From Meghimatium bilineatum (lineage: Eukaryota; Mollusca; Gastropoda; Stylommatophora; Philomycidae), in contig CM067307.1 in the NCBI GenBank assembly GCA_034231615.1, positions 5,132,647 to 5,196,646 of the forward strand: DNA of 64,000 nucleotides, in the 5' to 3' direction. Positions 11,450-22,778 of this stretch are shown in pieces. The notes under the pieces are model-generated. The model saw only the letters and a list, made by a program, of their open reading frames with translations. It did not search any database and was not told where the DNA came from. Position 1 is the first letter of the stretch, and every line of letters starts with the position of its first letter. The translations under genes were made by a program, and so were the position numbers.

Positions 11450-11910
11450 TGTCTATCACACCCGTAGGGAAGATGGACGGGAGGAGGTTTGAGGAGTTAC
11501 GTTCCCATCCCCTTCACCGGGAAATCAAAACATGACTTTTAGTACTAGGAATTTAGCCAAAAGATGGGTCAATTCATTCAAAATAATTGACTTATTTATT
11601 TTAGGTAACGTCGCCGCATTCCACGTTTATTGAACAACGTATCATGCCCGTAGATAAGGGTGAGGGATTGGGGATTCAACCCCTCCCTCCTCTTAGAAAA
11701 TCTGAAAATGACTTTTATTACCAGGAATTGAATCAAATGTCGGTGGTAAAAACACCCCACCCCCACCCCTTAGCGATGATATATTTCTTGAAAAAAATTC
11801 TTCAAATTTTCCGTCAAATAGTGATATGTACACACGAAAACAGACAAATTACCTTCAAGCAAATTTTTTGTTTAGATAAAACCCCCTCCATAAGGTAATC
11901 ATATCTACGG
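11450..11910. other. Repeat-derived DNA, two related blocks
   Basis: Two blocks (near 11455-11565 and 11640-11760) share the order cccgtag, gaggag or gagggatt, and then atgacttttagtac or atgacttttattacc. They resemble the 3' part of SINE family B. No coding sequence was recognised. Confidence 0.4.
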
Positions 11911-11994
11911 CCCTGGGATGTATCTACGCCCTGATATTTGTTTCCGTACTGATAACATATGTTATGTTCCATGTACGGCTGTATACAATACGTC

Positions 11995-12690
11995 ATAATC
12001 ATCACACCCATAGCTCTTCAGGGTCGTACTACAGGGTGTCACACTGTAAACATCAACACACACATTTCCTCATGTCTCTCTGTTATCAACTCTTTGTTTG
12101 AGTGTGGAGAATCTTAATTCTGTCCCGTCTTTAATATTATCTATCCATTCTTTCCTTTTACCACCCCCTTCTTCGTCTTCCACCTTCAACTTTTACCTGC
12201 AAGATATTTTTGGAAAGAGATTCGGACGTGGCCAAAAATTTGAAGAGTTTTTACGTGGCCAAACCACACAAGTATGCGCACACCTCATTGCTGCCATGGT
12301 ATGTTCTAGACAATGTATCAACCAATCAATAAGCCCGTAACCCTTCATGGTCGTAGGGGTACCACATTGGATGCTTCAGCACACAGAGTCCTCCAGCGAA
12401 TTATATCCTCAGCGATGCGGATGAGTGTGGAAATATCTTGTTCTGTCCATTCCTTGATGTTGTCTGTCTATGTCTTTATTTTCTCTCTTCTACTTCTTCC
12501 CCCTTCGACGAAACCCTGCAGTATTGTTTCTGACCAGGAATCATGTCTACATACATGTCCAAACCATGCTAGTTTTTGCAGTTTCATTATTGAAAGCAAT
12601 GGTTCTTGTATACCTGCATACATTTCTACTTTATTTCTTACCTACACAATGGTCTTATGTTCCCTATAGAAAGTTATACAATGTAAACCG
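11995..12690 (-). pseudogene. Two LINE 3' coding ends in tandem
   Basis: The minus strand from about 12690 to 12335 encodes LAWFGHVCRHDSWSETILQG, then SRREKIKT and NIKEWTEQD, the typical C-terminal end of a non-LTR retrotransposon. A second, more decayed copy of the same end lies at 12280-11995 (KEWIDNIKDGTE). Both end with related sequence (gtaacccttcatgg, tagctcttcaggg). Confidence 0.75.
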
Positions 12691-12779
12691 TATAATGAAT
12701 CATTTCTGTAGAGTTCCGTGAGACATGAATATCGTGTCAAGCGTCCTGCTAGGATAAACAAGATTGAGAAGGCAGATCT

Positions 12780-13084
12780 AAGATCCACATGTTACTCACC
12801 TATCCATCGATTTTCCTCTTCTCCGTCTTACTCTTCTCCATCCTCCTCTTCTTCATTTCCACCCCGATCTTCGTCCTCTTTTTAATATTCCTCTGCTCAA
12901 TCTTCCCCTCCTCCATTATCATCTCTATCTTCCTTTCCTAGATCTTTCTTTTCACCATCTTCTATACTCACCGTGTATTCATGAGGTGTACTTATTTAGG
13001 TTTGCCTGTTTGTTTGACTTTTTCAGCCATGAAGGCTTTTAAGACGAAACGTCATCCGTCCTTGTGTTTCGTTGTCAGTATGTC

Positions 13085-13085
<1 letters not shown>
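12780..13085 (+). other. Pyrimidine-rich DNA with a hammerhead-like segment at its end
   Basis: A tract rich in tcttcctc lies at 12800-12965. At 13029-13085 the plus strand reads catgaaggcttttaagac, then gaaacgtcatccgtccttgt. The same gaaacgtc..gtcc.tgt order occurs at 18117-18140, so these are two copies of one element end. Confidence 0.35.
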
Positions 13086-13722
<637 letters not shown>

Positions 13723-13854
13723 CTTACTACAACATACAATAATAAAAACGGTGTAATAAAAACGAAATTGACGTTTCGGTATAAAGAGTGTAGAACACAA
13801 AGAAAACCGAGAAACTAAACTTTAACACAGTAACATGTCCGAATTTGAAACTAG

Positions 13855-13942
13855 TCAAGCAGTTACTTACAGCTGTAAAATTTGAAATGTCAAGCAGTTA
13901 CTTACAGCTGTAAAATTTGAAACTAGTCAAGCAGTTACTTAC
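13855..13942. repeat. Triplicated 5' splice donor, 35-37-bp unit
   Basis: Three copies of tcaagcagttacttac plus agctgtaaaatttgaaa. Read on the minus strand each contains a ttacag core followed by GTAAGTAACTG, with GT at 13942, 13905 and 13870. The first is the donor of the TNF-like stalk exon. Confidence 0.9.
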
Positions 13943-14131
13943 TGCTGTAAAAAGGATAGATAATTGTCCATCATTCTCAGCACAACACATCTCAACACCA
14001 TCATCTACACGACGGATGAGTCTGTCAACAAGGGAGTCTGGTTCTAGTTGATTGAATGGGTCCTTGATCAATTTGATACATTGCAGGCAGACTGGTTCAG
14101 GGAACACTGCCTCTTGTGTGTCTGATGAAAA
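13943..14131 (-). CDS. TNF-like ligand, exon 3 of the model (stalk)
   Basis: 63 codons, phase 0 at both ends, start FSSDTQEAVF and end GQLSILFTA. The acceptor is tgtatcactcaacag and the donor ACAGCA|GTAAGT. It holds CLQC and a later CC pair, which could form disulfides in the stalk, and RLIRR, which contains a minimal furin-type RxxR and might allow shedding of the extracellular part. These functional readings are inferences. Codon use and absence of stops support a real exon. Confidence 0.75.
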
Positions 14132-14142
14132 CTGTTGAGTGA

Positions 14143-14383
14143 TACAGTCAAATTCTATTACAACAACTTGATCCGGTAAAACGAAATATATATGTAATAA
14201 CAGAAATTCGTTATATACAGTATACACAATAAAGAATATCCATAACTGGGGATTTTTACAAGTATTGTTATATAGGGACAATTTTTTACAAGTAATGTTA
14301 TATAGGGACAATTTTTTACAAGTATTGTTATATAGGGACATATTTCTACATACATGAATGCTCTATAGAGGGATTCTGCTGTA
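14143..14383. mobile_element. MITE with TA target site, internal triplication
   Basis: Left end tacagtcaaattctattac and right end agagggattctgctgta are inverted relatives of the ends of the elements at 36601 and 40963. An internal 34-bp segment (tttttacaagtattgtta..) is present three times. The left end lies only 12 bp from the acceptor of the stalk exon and supplies part of its upstream intron. Confidence 0.7.
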
Positions 14384-15013
14384 CACAGACATTTTTCATT
14401 GTTGAAGAGTGTTAGGAGATCGAGTCAGGTCACCAAATATAGACTGAGAGTTGCTCTTGGAAGAAGTAAAACGAAAGGTGTGTGAACCATTGAGTTATAT
14501 GGAGATGTGGAAGGATGTAATGAGGGAATCATAAATATGAAGTGAGTGCTGTGCTGAAAGTATGAAGGAGATAATAATATATGCGTGTTAAAGTGAATAT
14601 GTGTATATATATATAAATATCTCGATTGTATAAGGGGAGTTAATAATAAATAAGTACATATTGACAGCTCGAAGGGAGGTAACAAATAAAATGCAACTAA
14701 ATCATTTGATAATGCCCCAAACATTTTTTCAGAATATTTTGACACACCCGATGTCAAACTTGTATTAATACTAGATGAGGGTCATACATGATGTCCCTGA
14801 TTTACTGACAGTAAGGGCGATTTTTTAACCTTAGTGTAGACAACTGCTTAGGTGACGGTCCTGAATTTGTTCACTTTTAAGAAAAATGCACATCTGGGTC
14901 CGAACATGGAGCAGATTTATAAATTTACTTCCGTAGGAATGGGTGGTAATAAGGTCCTTGGTAACTTGGAGCTTCAGTGACGTCATATTGAGTACATATT
15001 CATTTCAAACTCT

Positions 15014-15121
15014 GCGTACATCAACTTTATACAGACTTAATACACATTCAGCGTACATCAACTTTATACAGACTTAATACACATTCAGCGTACATCAACT
15101 TTATACAGACTTAATACAAAT
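15014..15121. repeat. 37-bp tandem repeat, 3 copies
   Basis: Unit gcgtacatcaactttatac plus agacttaatacacattca. The sequence before it (14860-15010) has tgacgtcatattgagtac and resembles 46105-46180; both look like mariner-type non-coding remnants. Confidence 0.9.
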
Positions 15122-15218
15122 ACAAAGACTAGTGCAGAGACGGTATAGTTAGAATTGTTACGGTTAATAAATTACACGTGATGATGGTGATTACGCACAA
15201 AATGTGTATCTTTCTTAC

Positions 15219-15306
15219 TTCTGCTCTCTGTATATCTCCAACGAACAAGATAATGGTCAAGGTAGCTAATATAATTGTAGACACCAGGCTGGCGATGCAC
15301 ATTGAC
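15219..15306 (-). CDS. TNF-like ligand, exon 2 of the model (transmembrane)
   Basis: One base completes a lysine codon, then 29 codons encode SMCIASLVSTIILATLTIIL followed by FVGDIQRAE. This is a clear 21-residue hydrophobic helix. The acceptor is acagttttcatag and the donor GCAGAA|GTAAGA. It enters at phase 2 and leaves at phase 0. The basic residues just before it in exon 1 and the acidic residue after it support an N-inside, type II orientation. Confidence 0.78.
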
Positions 15307-15559
15307 CTATGAAAACTGTAAATAAAGAGAAATTATGAGTCCAGATTGATTAATTGTATAGGAGGAATTTCTTGCTGAATTTTTGAAAGAAAGCTTAGAT
15401 CTTATCTCCTCCCGTTTTCAGGTGGATGGGTGTCCAAGCTGATGGTTCCAGTTGTTCACTTACTTCTCATGATGCGGATCAGATGACCAGTTATATCTGT
15501 GTTTTGTGTTATTCTAAATCTGTTTCAGTCGCAATATGGAAGATCATATATTTTGGTGT

Positions 15560-15735
15560 AGTTACATATTGTTAACGTCATAACTTATTGTGTTGTTAAC
15601 GTCATAACTTGTAGTGAGTTTAACGTCATAACTTGTAGTGTTGTTAACGTTAACTTGGAGTGTTGTTAACGTTAACTTGGAGTGTTGTTAGCATAACTTG
15701 TAGTGTTGTTAACATAATATCTTGTAGTATTGTTA
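15560..15735. repeat. 24-bp tandem repeat with shortened copies
   Basis: About seven copies of gttgttaacgtcataacttgt plus agt, some lacking bases. It abuts the 3' end of the Penelope-like element. Confidence 0.85.
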
Positions 15736-15737
15736 GC

Positions 15738-16680
15738 ATTGATGCCGTCGGGTTTAAGAGTGCCATATTGGTAAATGTAACGGTTCTCAAGCGCTAGACG
15801 AGTCCAGTCGTCAGATAAGCACGACTTAATGGCTGTAACCTGAATGTTCTGGGCGCCCCGATGGTACGTGCCATTGAAGTGAACGCCTACAGGATAACCC
15901 AGAATCGATCTGCGAGCCTCCTTCCAGTTTCACCTATATAAATCACGGCGCAACGCTTGCATATGATGATATAGATGACGTTGCGAGACACACTTGTGAA
16001 GCTCTCCTCAATGGTGAATGTGGCTTTAGGGAATGTGATATACCGGGTCTGGGTGACATTGGCACAGGTGCAGCATTTGTTGCGTTTACAGCTGATGATG
16101 CCGAAATTATTATGAACGTCAGGCTGGAGGTGACTCCGGACCAGTAGATCCCTGAGATTCTTATCACGTCTGTAAAAAACAAGGGGAGAGGGGGGGGGGG
16201 TGGTCACAGAACACTGAGTCTCGGGATCAGTCTGGAGAACGGGAAGGTGACGATGCAGGACATGACGAACGGCAGCGCTATGGGGGTGGAAAGTAAGAAC
16301 AAGTTTGACCCTGTCAGAAGAGGAAGACTTCCGAGTGTTCAAGAGGGTGTCCTGGCGGGAGAGACTGCACACTGGAAGAAGGGAAGATTTGAGGACTCTC
16401 TCTGGGTACAGGTGACATCTGAAGAAATGTGTCATCTCGTTGGCAATGTCGAGGTAGTAGTCCTCATAACTACACAAGCACCGCAGACGAAGAAGTTGGG
16501 AGAATGGAAGGGAATCCCGACAGGTAGAGGAATGAGAAAAGATGTACAGAAGAAAGCTATGGGCATCAGTCGGTGTGTAGTTTACCGATGTGCTGAGACA
16601 GAAACGTTGGATAGTGATGGATATGTCCAGGAAGTTCACAGGGAGATGGAGATCTCAGATGTGAACTTTACGACTGGGTG
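15738..16680 (-). pseudogene. Penelope-like element, C-terminal half with GIY-YIG domain
   Basis: The minus-strand reading includes VKLVLTFHPHSAAVRHVLHR, DKNLRDLLVRSHLQP, a cysteine cluster CKRNKCCTC, and then IIICKRCAVIYIGETGRRLA, the start of a GIY-YIG endonuclease domain. After a frameshift near 15890 it continues GYPVGVHFNGTYHRGAQN to NRYIYQYGTLKPDGIN. This order (end of reverse transcriptase, linker cysteines, GIY-YIG) is that of Penelope-like retroelements. The catalytic reverse transcriptase part is missing, so it is 5' truncated. It lies in the TNF-like first intron region, on the same strand as that gene. Confidence 0.85.
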
Positions 16681-16859
16681 AAAATTGTTAAAGAGTTGTA
16701 TGAAGCGCACCAGGTCAGCCTTGCCGATCCCATCTATCGATATGCCAATGGGAAGCGCCCCCCCCCCCCCCAACATGATTCCCATTAGCAGTATTGTTCA
16801 GAAATAATATGTTTAAAGTTATGGTAGAAATAAGATAAAGACGCAAACAAAAATCTTCC

Positions 16860-17275
16860 GTTGCTGGGATATAAAAAAAAAAAATTTAGTTACTGCATGT
16901 TTTCCATTGATGGAGTGCTTTCTATGGGCTATATAAATATATAAATCGCTTTGCCATAGCAGACGCCGCGACATGTACAGGAATGATTTCGATTGTACTT
17001 CCAAAAGAGAACATCCTGTCCCAACCATGGATTGAGCCCGTAGGGACTGTCTTAGGCCATTGCAACATATGCTGCCGCAGTAGGCCTCGCGCTTCATAGG
17101 CCTATAAATTCATATTAGAATTTATTTTAGTATCTTCTTCCCTACCCAGACTGGGCCCCGCGCAATCCGTTTCGCATTGGGCCCCTCAATTGTTAGGGCC
17201 GGCCCTGTGAGCCCGGTACCTTAAGGGTATGAGAACGGCGTTCTAACCACACGGCCATGCTAGGATATGATCCCT
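16860..17275 (-). mobile_element. tRNA-headed SINE, family C
   Basis: The minus strand begins tcctagcatggccgtgtggt, a tRNA-like head, and ends with ggcgtctgctatggcaaagc and aaaacatgcagtaact. The same tail is in the copy at 19690-19850. A C tract lies at 16761-16771. Confidence 0.6.
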
Positions 17276-17562
17276 TGAAAAGTCACCATTGCTGAGAAAA
17301 TATTCAACGGAATGTTTCTTTAAAAAAAAGACAACTGGCAGACTGACAACCTGCAAAAAAGCGTACAGTCGTCCATACAAAAAACAAACAATAAAACGAC
17401 TAAAAATAACAGCAATACAAGTAAAAGCAAAAGAAACATAACTAAAAGCAGAGACATAATTAAAAGTAAAGCAAAATAAAAGCCGTTAAAAAATAAAACG
17501 AATACATTAACATAACGATGTACTCAACAATGCAAAAGTACCGCCATCTTAAAAAAGTTTAC

Positions 17563-17729
17563 TTTGTGAATAAGATTCTTGCAGGTTTCGTTGACTTTCT
17601 TCTGTGAAGCAGACTAACTTCTTGGTTTCTAATTGATGTATTCGTTTCTAACGAGTTATTATGTGACACAGACTCTCCGTCCTCTGCATTATATGAACTG
17701 AGTGTTGACTTTAAAGTTGTAGATGCCAT
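17563..17729 (-). CDS. TNF-like ligand, exon 1 of the model (start, cytoplasmic tail)
   Basis: Starts at ATG 17729 (MASTTLKSTLSSYNAEDGES) and ends RRKSTKPARILFT with two bases of a lysine codon. The donor ACAAA|GTAAAC gives phase 2, matching the transmembrane exon. A possible upstream acceptor, ttttttttcaacag at about 17757, suggests a 5' untranslated exon further right. The serine/threonine-rich tail followed by basic residues fits a cytoplasmic segment. There is no signal peptide, as expected for a type II protein. Confidence 0.7.
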
Positions 17730-17869
17730 ATCGATGTATTTTAGCTCAATTTCAAACTGTTGAAAAAAAATGTGTTATTAGACAATTACGAAAGTAACAT
17801 ATCTTATGGATGTGAGGCCCAATGGCCCAATCTCATAAGGGAGGGGGGGTGACACAGAATAGTGACACT

Positions 17870-18335
17870 GTTATCTGACATGTATATTGTAATAAGCAAT
17901 TAAGGAAGGCGGTTTGGTGGGTGTGGAGTTGGTTATTCCATTCCACAGAGGGTCAAAGTAACTCCAGACTTATTTCTGAAGTCGGATATGTCACGAAACG
18001 ATAATATACAAGTCAAACTATAAAAACATTACAACGCATTCCGTTCTCCGGATTACATCCTGCTATTCTGCTTTGTTTTATTGTGGTGGTTTGTTTGTCC
18101 TGATGACTGCGTTTTAGTCGAAACGTCGTCTGTCCCTGTATCTCGTTGTTATGTTTTATTTTGGTAACACATCTACTTATTTTTGTTTATCTTTACATTT
18201 GCCATGTGTTACTCCAGCCACCTACCTCCTGTTTAGGGTTGTTACCCTACACTGGAACATTTGTCCCTTAATCAGCAGGAGTTTGAAAACGTTTTCCGCA
18301 TTACATCCTGCTAATCTGCAGGAGTTTGAAAAGAA
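17870..18335. repeat. Dispersed repeat D, two partial copies
   Basis: A family seen throughout the window has the order catgtcataagagg, ggtcaaagtgaccc, gctgaagtcggatgtgtc, gctgtaaacc, tctggactacatcctgct and tctgcaggagtttgagaa. Here copies run 17870-18070 and 18262-18335. No coding content is seen, and the class is unknown. Its end contains the small palindrome cctgctaatctgcagg. Confidence 0.75.
18097..18140 (+). ncRNA. Hammerhead-like motif
   Basis: The plus strand reads cctgatgactgcgttttagt then cgaaacgtcgtctgtccc. CTGATGA followed by a short arm and GAAACGTC is the hammerhead core order. The arm next to the core pairs imperfectly and stem I is weak, so activity is doubtful. Confidence 0.35.
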
Positions 18336-18339
18336 CACA

Positions 18340-18990
18340 GAAATGGATGTAGAAGGATGTAGACTACCAATATCTTGGACACATAGTCACAAATGATGGC
18401 AGATGTGAAACAGAAGTTAAAAGGAGAATAGGAATGGCTAAAAGTACTTTTGATGACATGAGAAAAATATTAACATCTAAACAAATTATAAACAAGTTAA
18501 AAATGAGAATTATGAATTGCTGCATCTATTCTATATTAATGTATGGCTCAGAAACATGGACAATGAACAAAAAACTAGAAGACAGAATTGATGAATTTGA
18601 GCTGTGGATACATAGACGAATAGGGAGAATATCATGGAAAGAGAAGAAAATAAACAAAGCAGTTCTAACACCTTTGTATATTACTAGATATAGACATGTT
18701 TCAAGTGAGCGAAAGGAAAAGAAGAAGAAGACGAACACTTTGTATGAAAAAAGAACTATTAAAAATAAATATAAATCAAACAAAATAAAATATTATGGAC
18801 ATATTAAGACATGACACCTTGTTGAAGACCTTACTTGAGGGTAGCTTCGAGGGGAGGCCAGCTAGTCTAACAGAGTTTACCACCAAGGCGGCAAGAGACA
18901 GGGGATATTGGAGGTTCGTTGCAGTCAACCTTCACTGCGGAGACGGCAATTAATGAAGATGAATCTGCCTGTGTTGGCGAACGAACAAAG
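18340..18990 (+). pseudogene. LINE 3' coding fragment
   Basis: Encodes RRIGMAKSTFDDMRKILTSK, then ILMYGSETWTMNKKLEDRID and WIHRRIGRISWKEKK, and after frame changes LLKTLLEGSFEGRPASLTEF. It is the C-terminal region of a non-LTR retrotransposon, with a tail rich in gatgaagaag. A related copy lies at 55195-55515. Confidence 0.85.
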
Positions 18991-19024
18991 AAGTGGATGA
19001 TGAAGAAGTCTTTGATGTATCAAA

Positions 19025-19470
19025 TATCGCATCCACGTGTTTTACTAACTTTGTGGCAACCAGGGCACTTGTAACATATTATCTATAGACCGTTTACTAA
19101 CTTTGTGGCAACGAGGGCACTTGTAACATATTATCTATAGACCGTTTACTGACTTTGTGGCAACCAGGGCACTTGTAACATATTATCTATAGTCCGTTTA
19201 CTGACTTTGTGGCAACCAGGGCACTTGTAACATATTATCTATAGTCCGTTTACTAATCTCATTTATAGTCCGTATACTAATTTTATCTATAGTCCATTTG
19301 CTAAATTAATCTATAGTCCGTTTACTAATATTATATAAATTCCGTTTACTAATATTATCTATAGTGCGTTTACTAAATTTATCTATAGTCTGTATATTAA
19401 ATTTATCTAAGGTCCGTTTATTAAATTTATCTATGGTCCGTTTAGTAATCTTTAGTCCGTTTACTTATTC
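19025..19470. repeat. 53-bp repeat passing into 24-bp repeat
   Basis: Four copies of tttactaactttgtggcaac plus cagggcacttgtaacatatt plus atctatagaccg are followed by about nine shorter units of the form tccgtttactaa..tttatctatag. The short unit is the long one with its middle deleted. Confidence 0.9.
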
Positions 19471-19689
19471 ATAAACATGGCTGTTAGTGACTTTCTGTGA
19501 AACTGCATATTAGATCACAGATGGTATTTGAGCATGCAACGTTCGAATTAGTAAGCGGACTATAGTTAATCCGTCAATCTACCTTGATGTAAAGAAAAGT
19601 GATATGCGACCTTATTTTATAGAATCATTGCTATCATCAACACAATACATTAAAATCTGTCTTTTAAACGGTTGGCCTAAAATAAAACA

Positions 19690-19850
19690 GAAAACATTTT
19701 TTTTTCCGTATAAAACTTTCATTACTGCATGTTTTCCTGTGAAGGGGTGCAGGGTGGTTTTCTATGGGATATGGAAATGAAGGCCGCTTTGCCATAGCAG
19801 ACGCCGTTCGGCCCTCTAACCACTCGGCCATGCGCTCCACCGCATTTTTC
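19690..19850 (-). mobile_element. tRNA(Leu/Ser)-like SINE, family C
   Basis: The minus strand starts ggtggagcgcatggccgagt, like the A-box region of a class II tRNA, continues gcgtctgctatggcaaagcg and ends aaaacatgcagtaatg. The stretch 19851-20760 shows only a C run at 20167-20187 and no recognised gene. Confidence 0.65.
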
Positions 19851-20861
19851 CGTATAGTTCCATACAATTCCAACTTAAGACAAATTTAATGCATTGATTA
19901 CAATTGTTACTCGTTAACAAACGTCACATTTGATGGATGAGATTTCGTACATGTGAACCTCATGTCATTCTCAAAATTTAATCCGTTTCTAGATTCTATT
20001 TTGAAATGAAATCTTGAAAATTCACCCTCACAAGATGTATGCAAATAAAGGGTATCAGTAAATCTTGAATGAAAATTGATTATAAAATTATTTTAAAAAA
20101 AATTGTTTTCTGCTTCAGACAGCGACACAACAGAAAAGCTATATGGATCAATTATGGGGTCGCGAACCCCCCCCCCCCCCCCCCCCCATGAGTTGGGAAC
20201 CTGTGTCTGACTTGTAAAATAAATTATTAAAGAAAACCCTTCGGAGCCACTTTCGTGAGCACGATCCATGGGTTTGGCAATCGGTTTCTAAATTTTAAAA
20301 ATCAAAGACAATACGTAGGGATCACTTTTGGTGTCAGGACAATTAGTTAGGAACCTGTATCTAATGTAAAAAATGATCACAGAATACCCTTCTGGGTCGC
20401 TTTTTGGGTCGCAACACACGGGTTAGGAAATTATGTCTAATTTTTAAAAAAAAATCACAGAAGACTCTTCTTGACCACTTTTGTTGTTGCATCTTTGTCT
20501 AATTAAAAACAAAAAACAACAACATACCTAAGTCTATTTATTGTAATATAAACACATCAACTATTTAGATATGCGTACTTACTGATTGAGATATATTCAA
20601 GATTACAATTTATTGATAAAATGTACGCAAGTAGTAAACAACTTTCCTTATTTCCAGACGATATTATTATCCTGCACCAAATAACTTGTCAAATTATCTT
20701 AATGTTGGCATTCATCTAGTAGATCCCTTTTCGGGAATACCCGGTACCAGCGTTACCACCCAACATTTTGAAAAGTCCCAAGTTCAGAGGACAAAAAAGC
20801 CAAGATAAGCCAAGTTCTTATATATATATTATATCTACAAGTCTACAAGTCTACAAGTCTA

Positions 20862-20989
20862 CAAGTACAGTGTTTATTTTAGCATATTGGATATTCAAAC
20901 ATTATATATATTATATATATATTATATATATAATATATATAATGTTTGAACATCCAATATGCTAAAATAAACACTGTACTTGTAGACTA
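20862..20989. repeat. Long near-perfect palindrome
   Basis: The arm ctacaagtacagtgtttatt plus ttagcatattggatattcaaac and an at-rich centre is mirrored on the other side with about one mismatch outside the centre. Total arm length is about 62 bases. Short ctacaagt tandem copies precede it. It may be a MITE or a fold-back insertion. Confidence 0.9.
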
Positions 20990-21233
20990 AGAAATAACTT
21001 TAGAACACAAGTTACAACAGTTTAAACATCAGCAATTGAATCATAGTCCTCCACATCGTCTTCTTTGAGTAGCGTTACTGAAGTTCACTGATACTGTCTA
21101 GTCTTCACTCTTTCTACGTAACGTTGATGACAACGGCCTTCTGTAAAATCAGCAATTAGAGTTTTTGGTGGTGTCCACGAGTGACTCTCATAATTATTTC
21201 TTGCAATGACTTGCTTAGCCAATAATCGGTTTG

Positions 21234-21524
21234 TTACTGTATAGCTTGCAATCTATTAGTTAGTCTTGTTTTTTGACCATATTTACTTGTGAAATTATTC
21301 TTTCCATTCATGCTGATGAATGTGGAAGTGCCATTAACCCACACATAAAGTTTGAAAGGATCAGATTGTATCCATTCCTTTAGCTCTGCGTCTTCGAGCC
21401 ATTCACTACAAAATGGTTGCTTACACCTTGTCTTTATTGTTTTACGTCTCTTACACGGACTCAATGATGATGATGATGATGATGACGCAATACTTGAACC
21501 ACCACATTCTTTATTTCCTTCCAT
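21234..21524 (-). CDS. Zinc-finger/BED-like protein fragment, probably transposon-derived
   Basis: An open frame of 96 codons starts MEGNKECGGSS, has a serine run and a basic segment SPCKRRKTIKTRCK, and then PFCSEWLEDAELKEWIQSDP. The last part resembles the N-terminal finger of ZMYM/ZNF862-type and hAT-related proteins (x-W-L-x-D..W-L, then Cys-x-x-Cys). Where the cysteine pair would stand the sequence reads YVWVNG, so the finger is broken. It may be a decayed transposase exon or a host gene fragment. No splice partners were found. Confidence 0.4.
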   Translation of the reverse strand: MEGNKECGGSSIASSSSSSSLSPCKRRKTIKTRCKQPFCSEWLEDAELKEWIQSDPFKLYVWVNGTSTFISMNGKNNFTSKYGQKTRLTNRLQAIQ

Positions 21525-21711
21525 AGATTATATCCTTAATAATTATACGAGATATATACTTATACATTCAGTAAATAAACAACACAGTCATACAATTTGA
21601 TTATTTTTAAAGCATGATTAGTATACAAAATTCAGCGATGGGTTAGAATTGCTATTATTTTTACATATAGCACTATTATCTAGCTTTCAGAACGACACCA
21701 ATTATTTAAAT

Positions 21712-21760
21712 CCAGTCCGTTCAACGGCAAAACTCTTGGTTATGCCGTTGAACGGACTGG
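21712..21760. repeat. Perfect 18-bp inverted repeat, 13-base loop
   Basis: Arms ccagtccgttcaacggca and tgccgttgaacggactgg around the loop aaactcttggtta. It is GC-rich compared with its surroundings and has no second copy in the window. Confidence 0.95.
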
Positions 21761-22564
21761 TTCAATTCCCGTTAGTTTCAAAGAATATTTAAATTGTCCA
21801 CTGGCTTCCTACTTAAATTTACTTATTTAGATATATAAGGTTCGACGAAGTAGATTGAAAATAAACGTGGGAAAGTAATTAAAAACTAAAACGCAGCACA
21901 CAAAAACAGTCAACAGAACTTATTGCGGAACAATTAGAGATAATTTAATTTTTCTTTAAGTTTTTTCTTTAAGAAATTGGCAAAAAAAAAAAAATAAGTC
22001 AAGTTTTAAAGAAAATAACACAATGTCCCAAGGTCTGATCGAAAAAGACAAGAACTTGGGAAAAAAGCCAAGCAGTGGTAACGCTGCCCAGTACACGTAT
22101 TATTGTATCTTTCCGATGTTAGAAAACCGCTACTTAGTATGGCAGGCATGTTTACATGTCTGAACGCAGACCCTTCTTCGGAATGTAGTTCCCGGGAGCT
22201 GATCCATAGATAATTAGACGTGACATATAATCGCGAGTGTGTGTAATTCATCGGTGTAGGATCCAGAAGGTCTTCTAAAAAGGTCCCCAGACAAGAACAC
22301 ATTCTGGATACATGCCCACTTTTCGATGACACGAGAACTAAAATATGGTCTTAGATCTGAAGGTAAAGTTGTGGGGCAACCGCGAGGGACCTCCTGCTGA
22401 CGACTTAATTCATGGGTGTTGCTATCTTCCTGTATAGACTTCTGAGCATAGGAAACTTATCGCAGAATAAAAATAAGAAATATATAGTAAATGGTAGTGT
22501 GCAGTGATGTGAAACTAAGTTTTAGTGTTATGTTTATCAACGATGGTTGAATGTGTTTTATGAT

Positions 22565-22710
22565 TTTTGCATGCAAGAACAGCCAGCGACATCGAAGAAT
22601 GTATGCACATGTCTTTGACCAATGCAGTCCTGCTTGCCCGGAACAGAGAAACGTTCAGAGTATCCACGACGAAGACAGCGATCGGGAAAGAATATGTCGC
22701 TTGATATATA
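22565..22710 (+). pseudogene. LINE C-terminal tail
   Basis: Encodes DIEECMHMSLTNAVLLARN, then STTKTAIGKEYVA and a stop. The same position in the element at 10435-11262 reads ..NMNTSLENASHIAQDRERF..FWKEYVT, so both are ends of one LINE group. Confidence 0.6.
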
Positions 22711-22778
22711 TCTATCTATGTGAAATGTTTTTTTGCAGAACATTGCCACTACTGCTATCATTTAAAGAGCATCCGGTC

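Noticed and set aside
22006..22332. 108-codon minus-strand frame in a GC-richer block
   Set aside because: No recognisable domain or splice partners; the plus strand hints at transposon-derived sequence, but not clearly enough to name.
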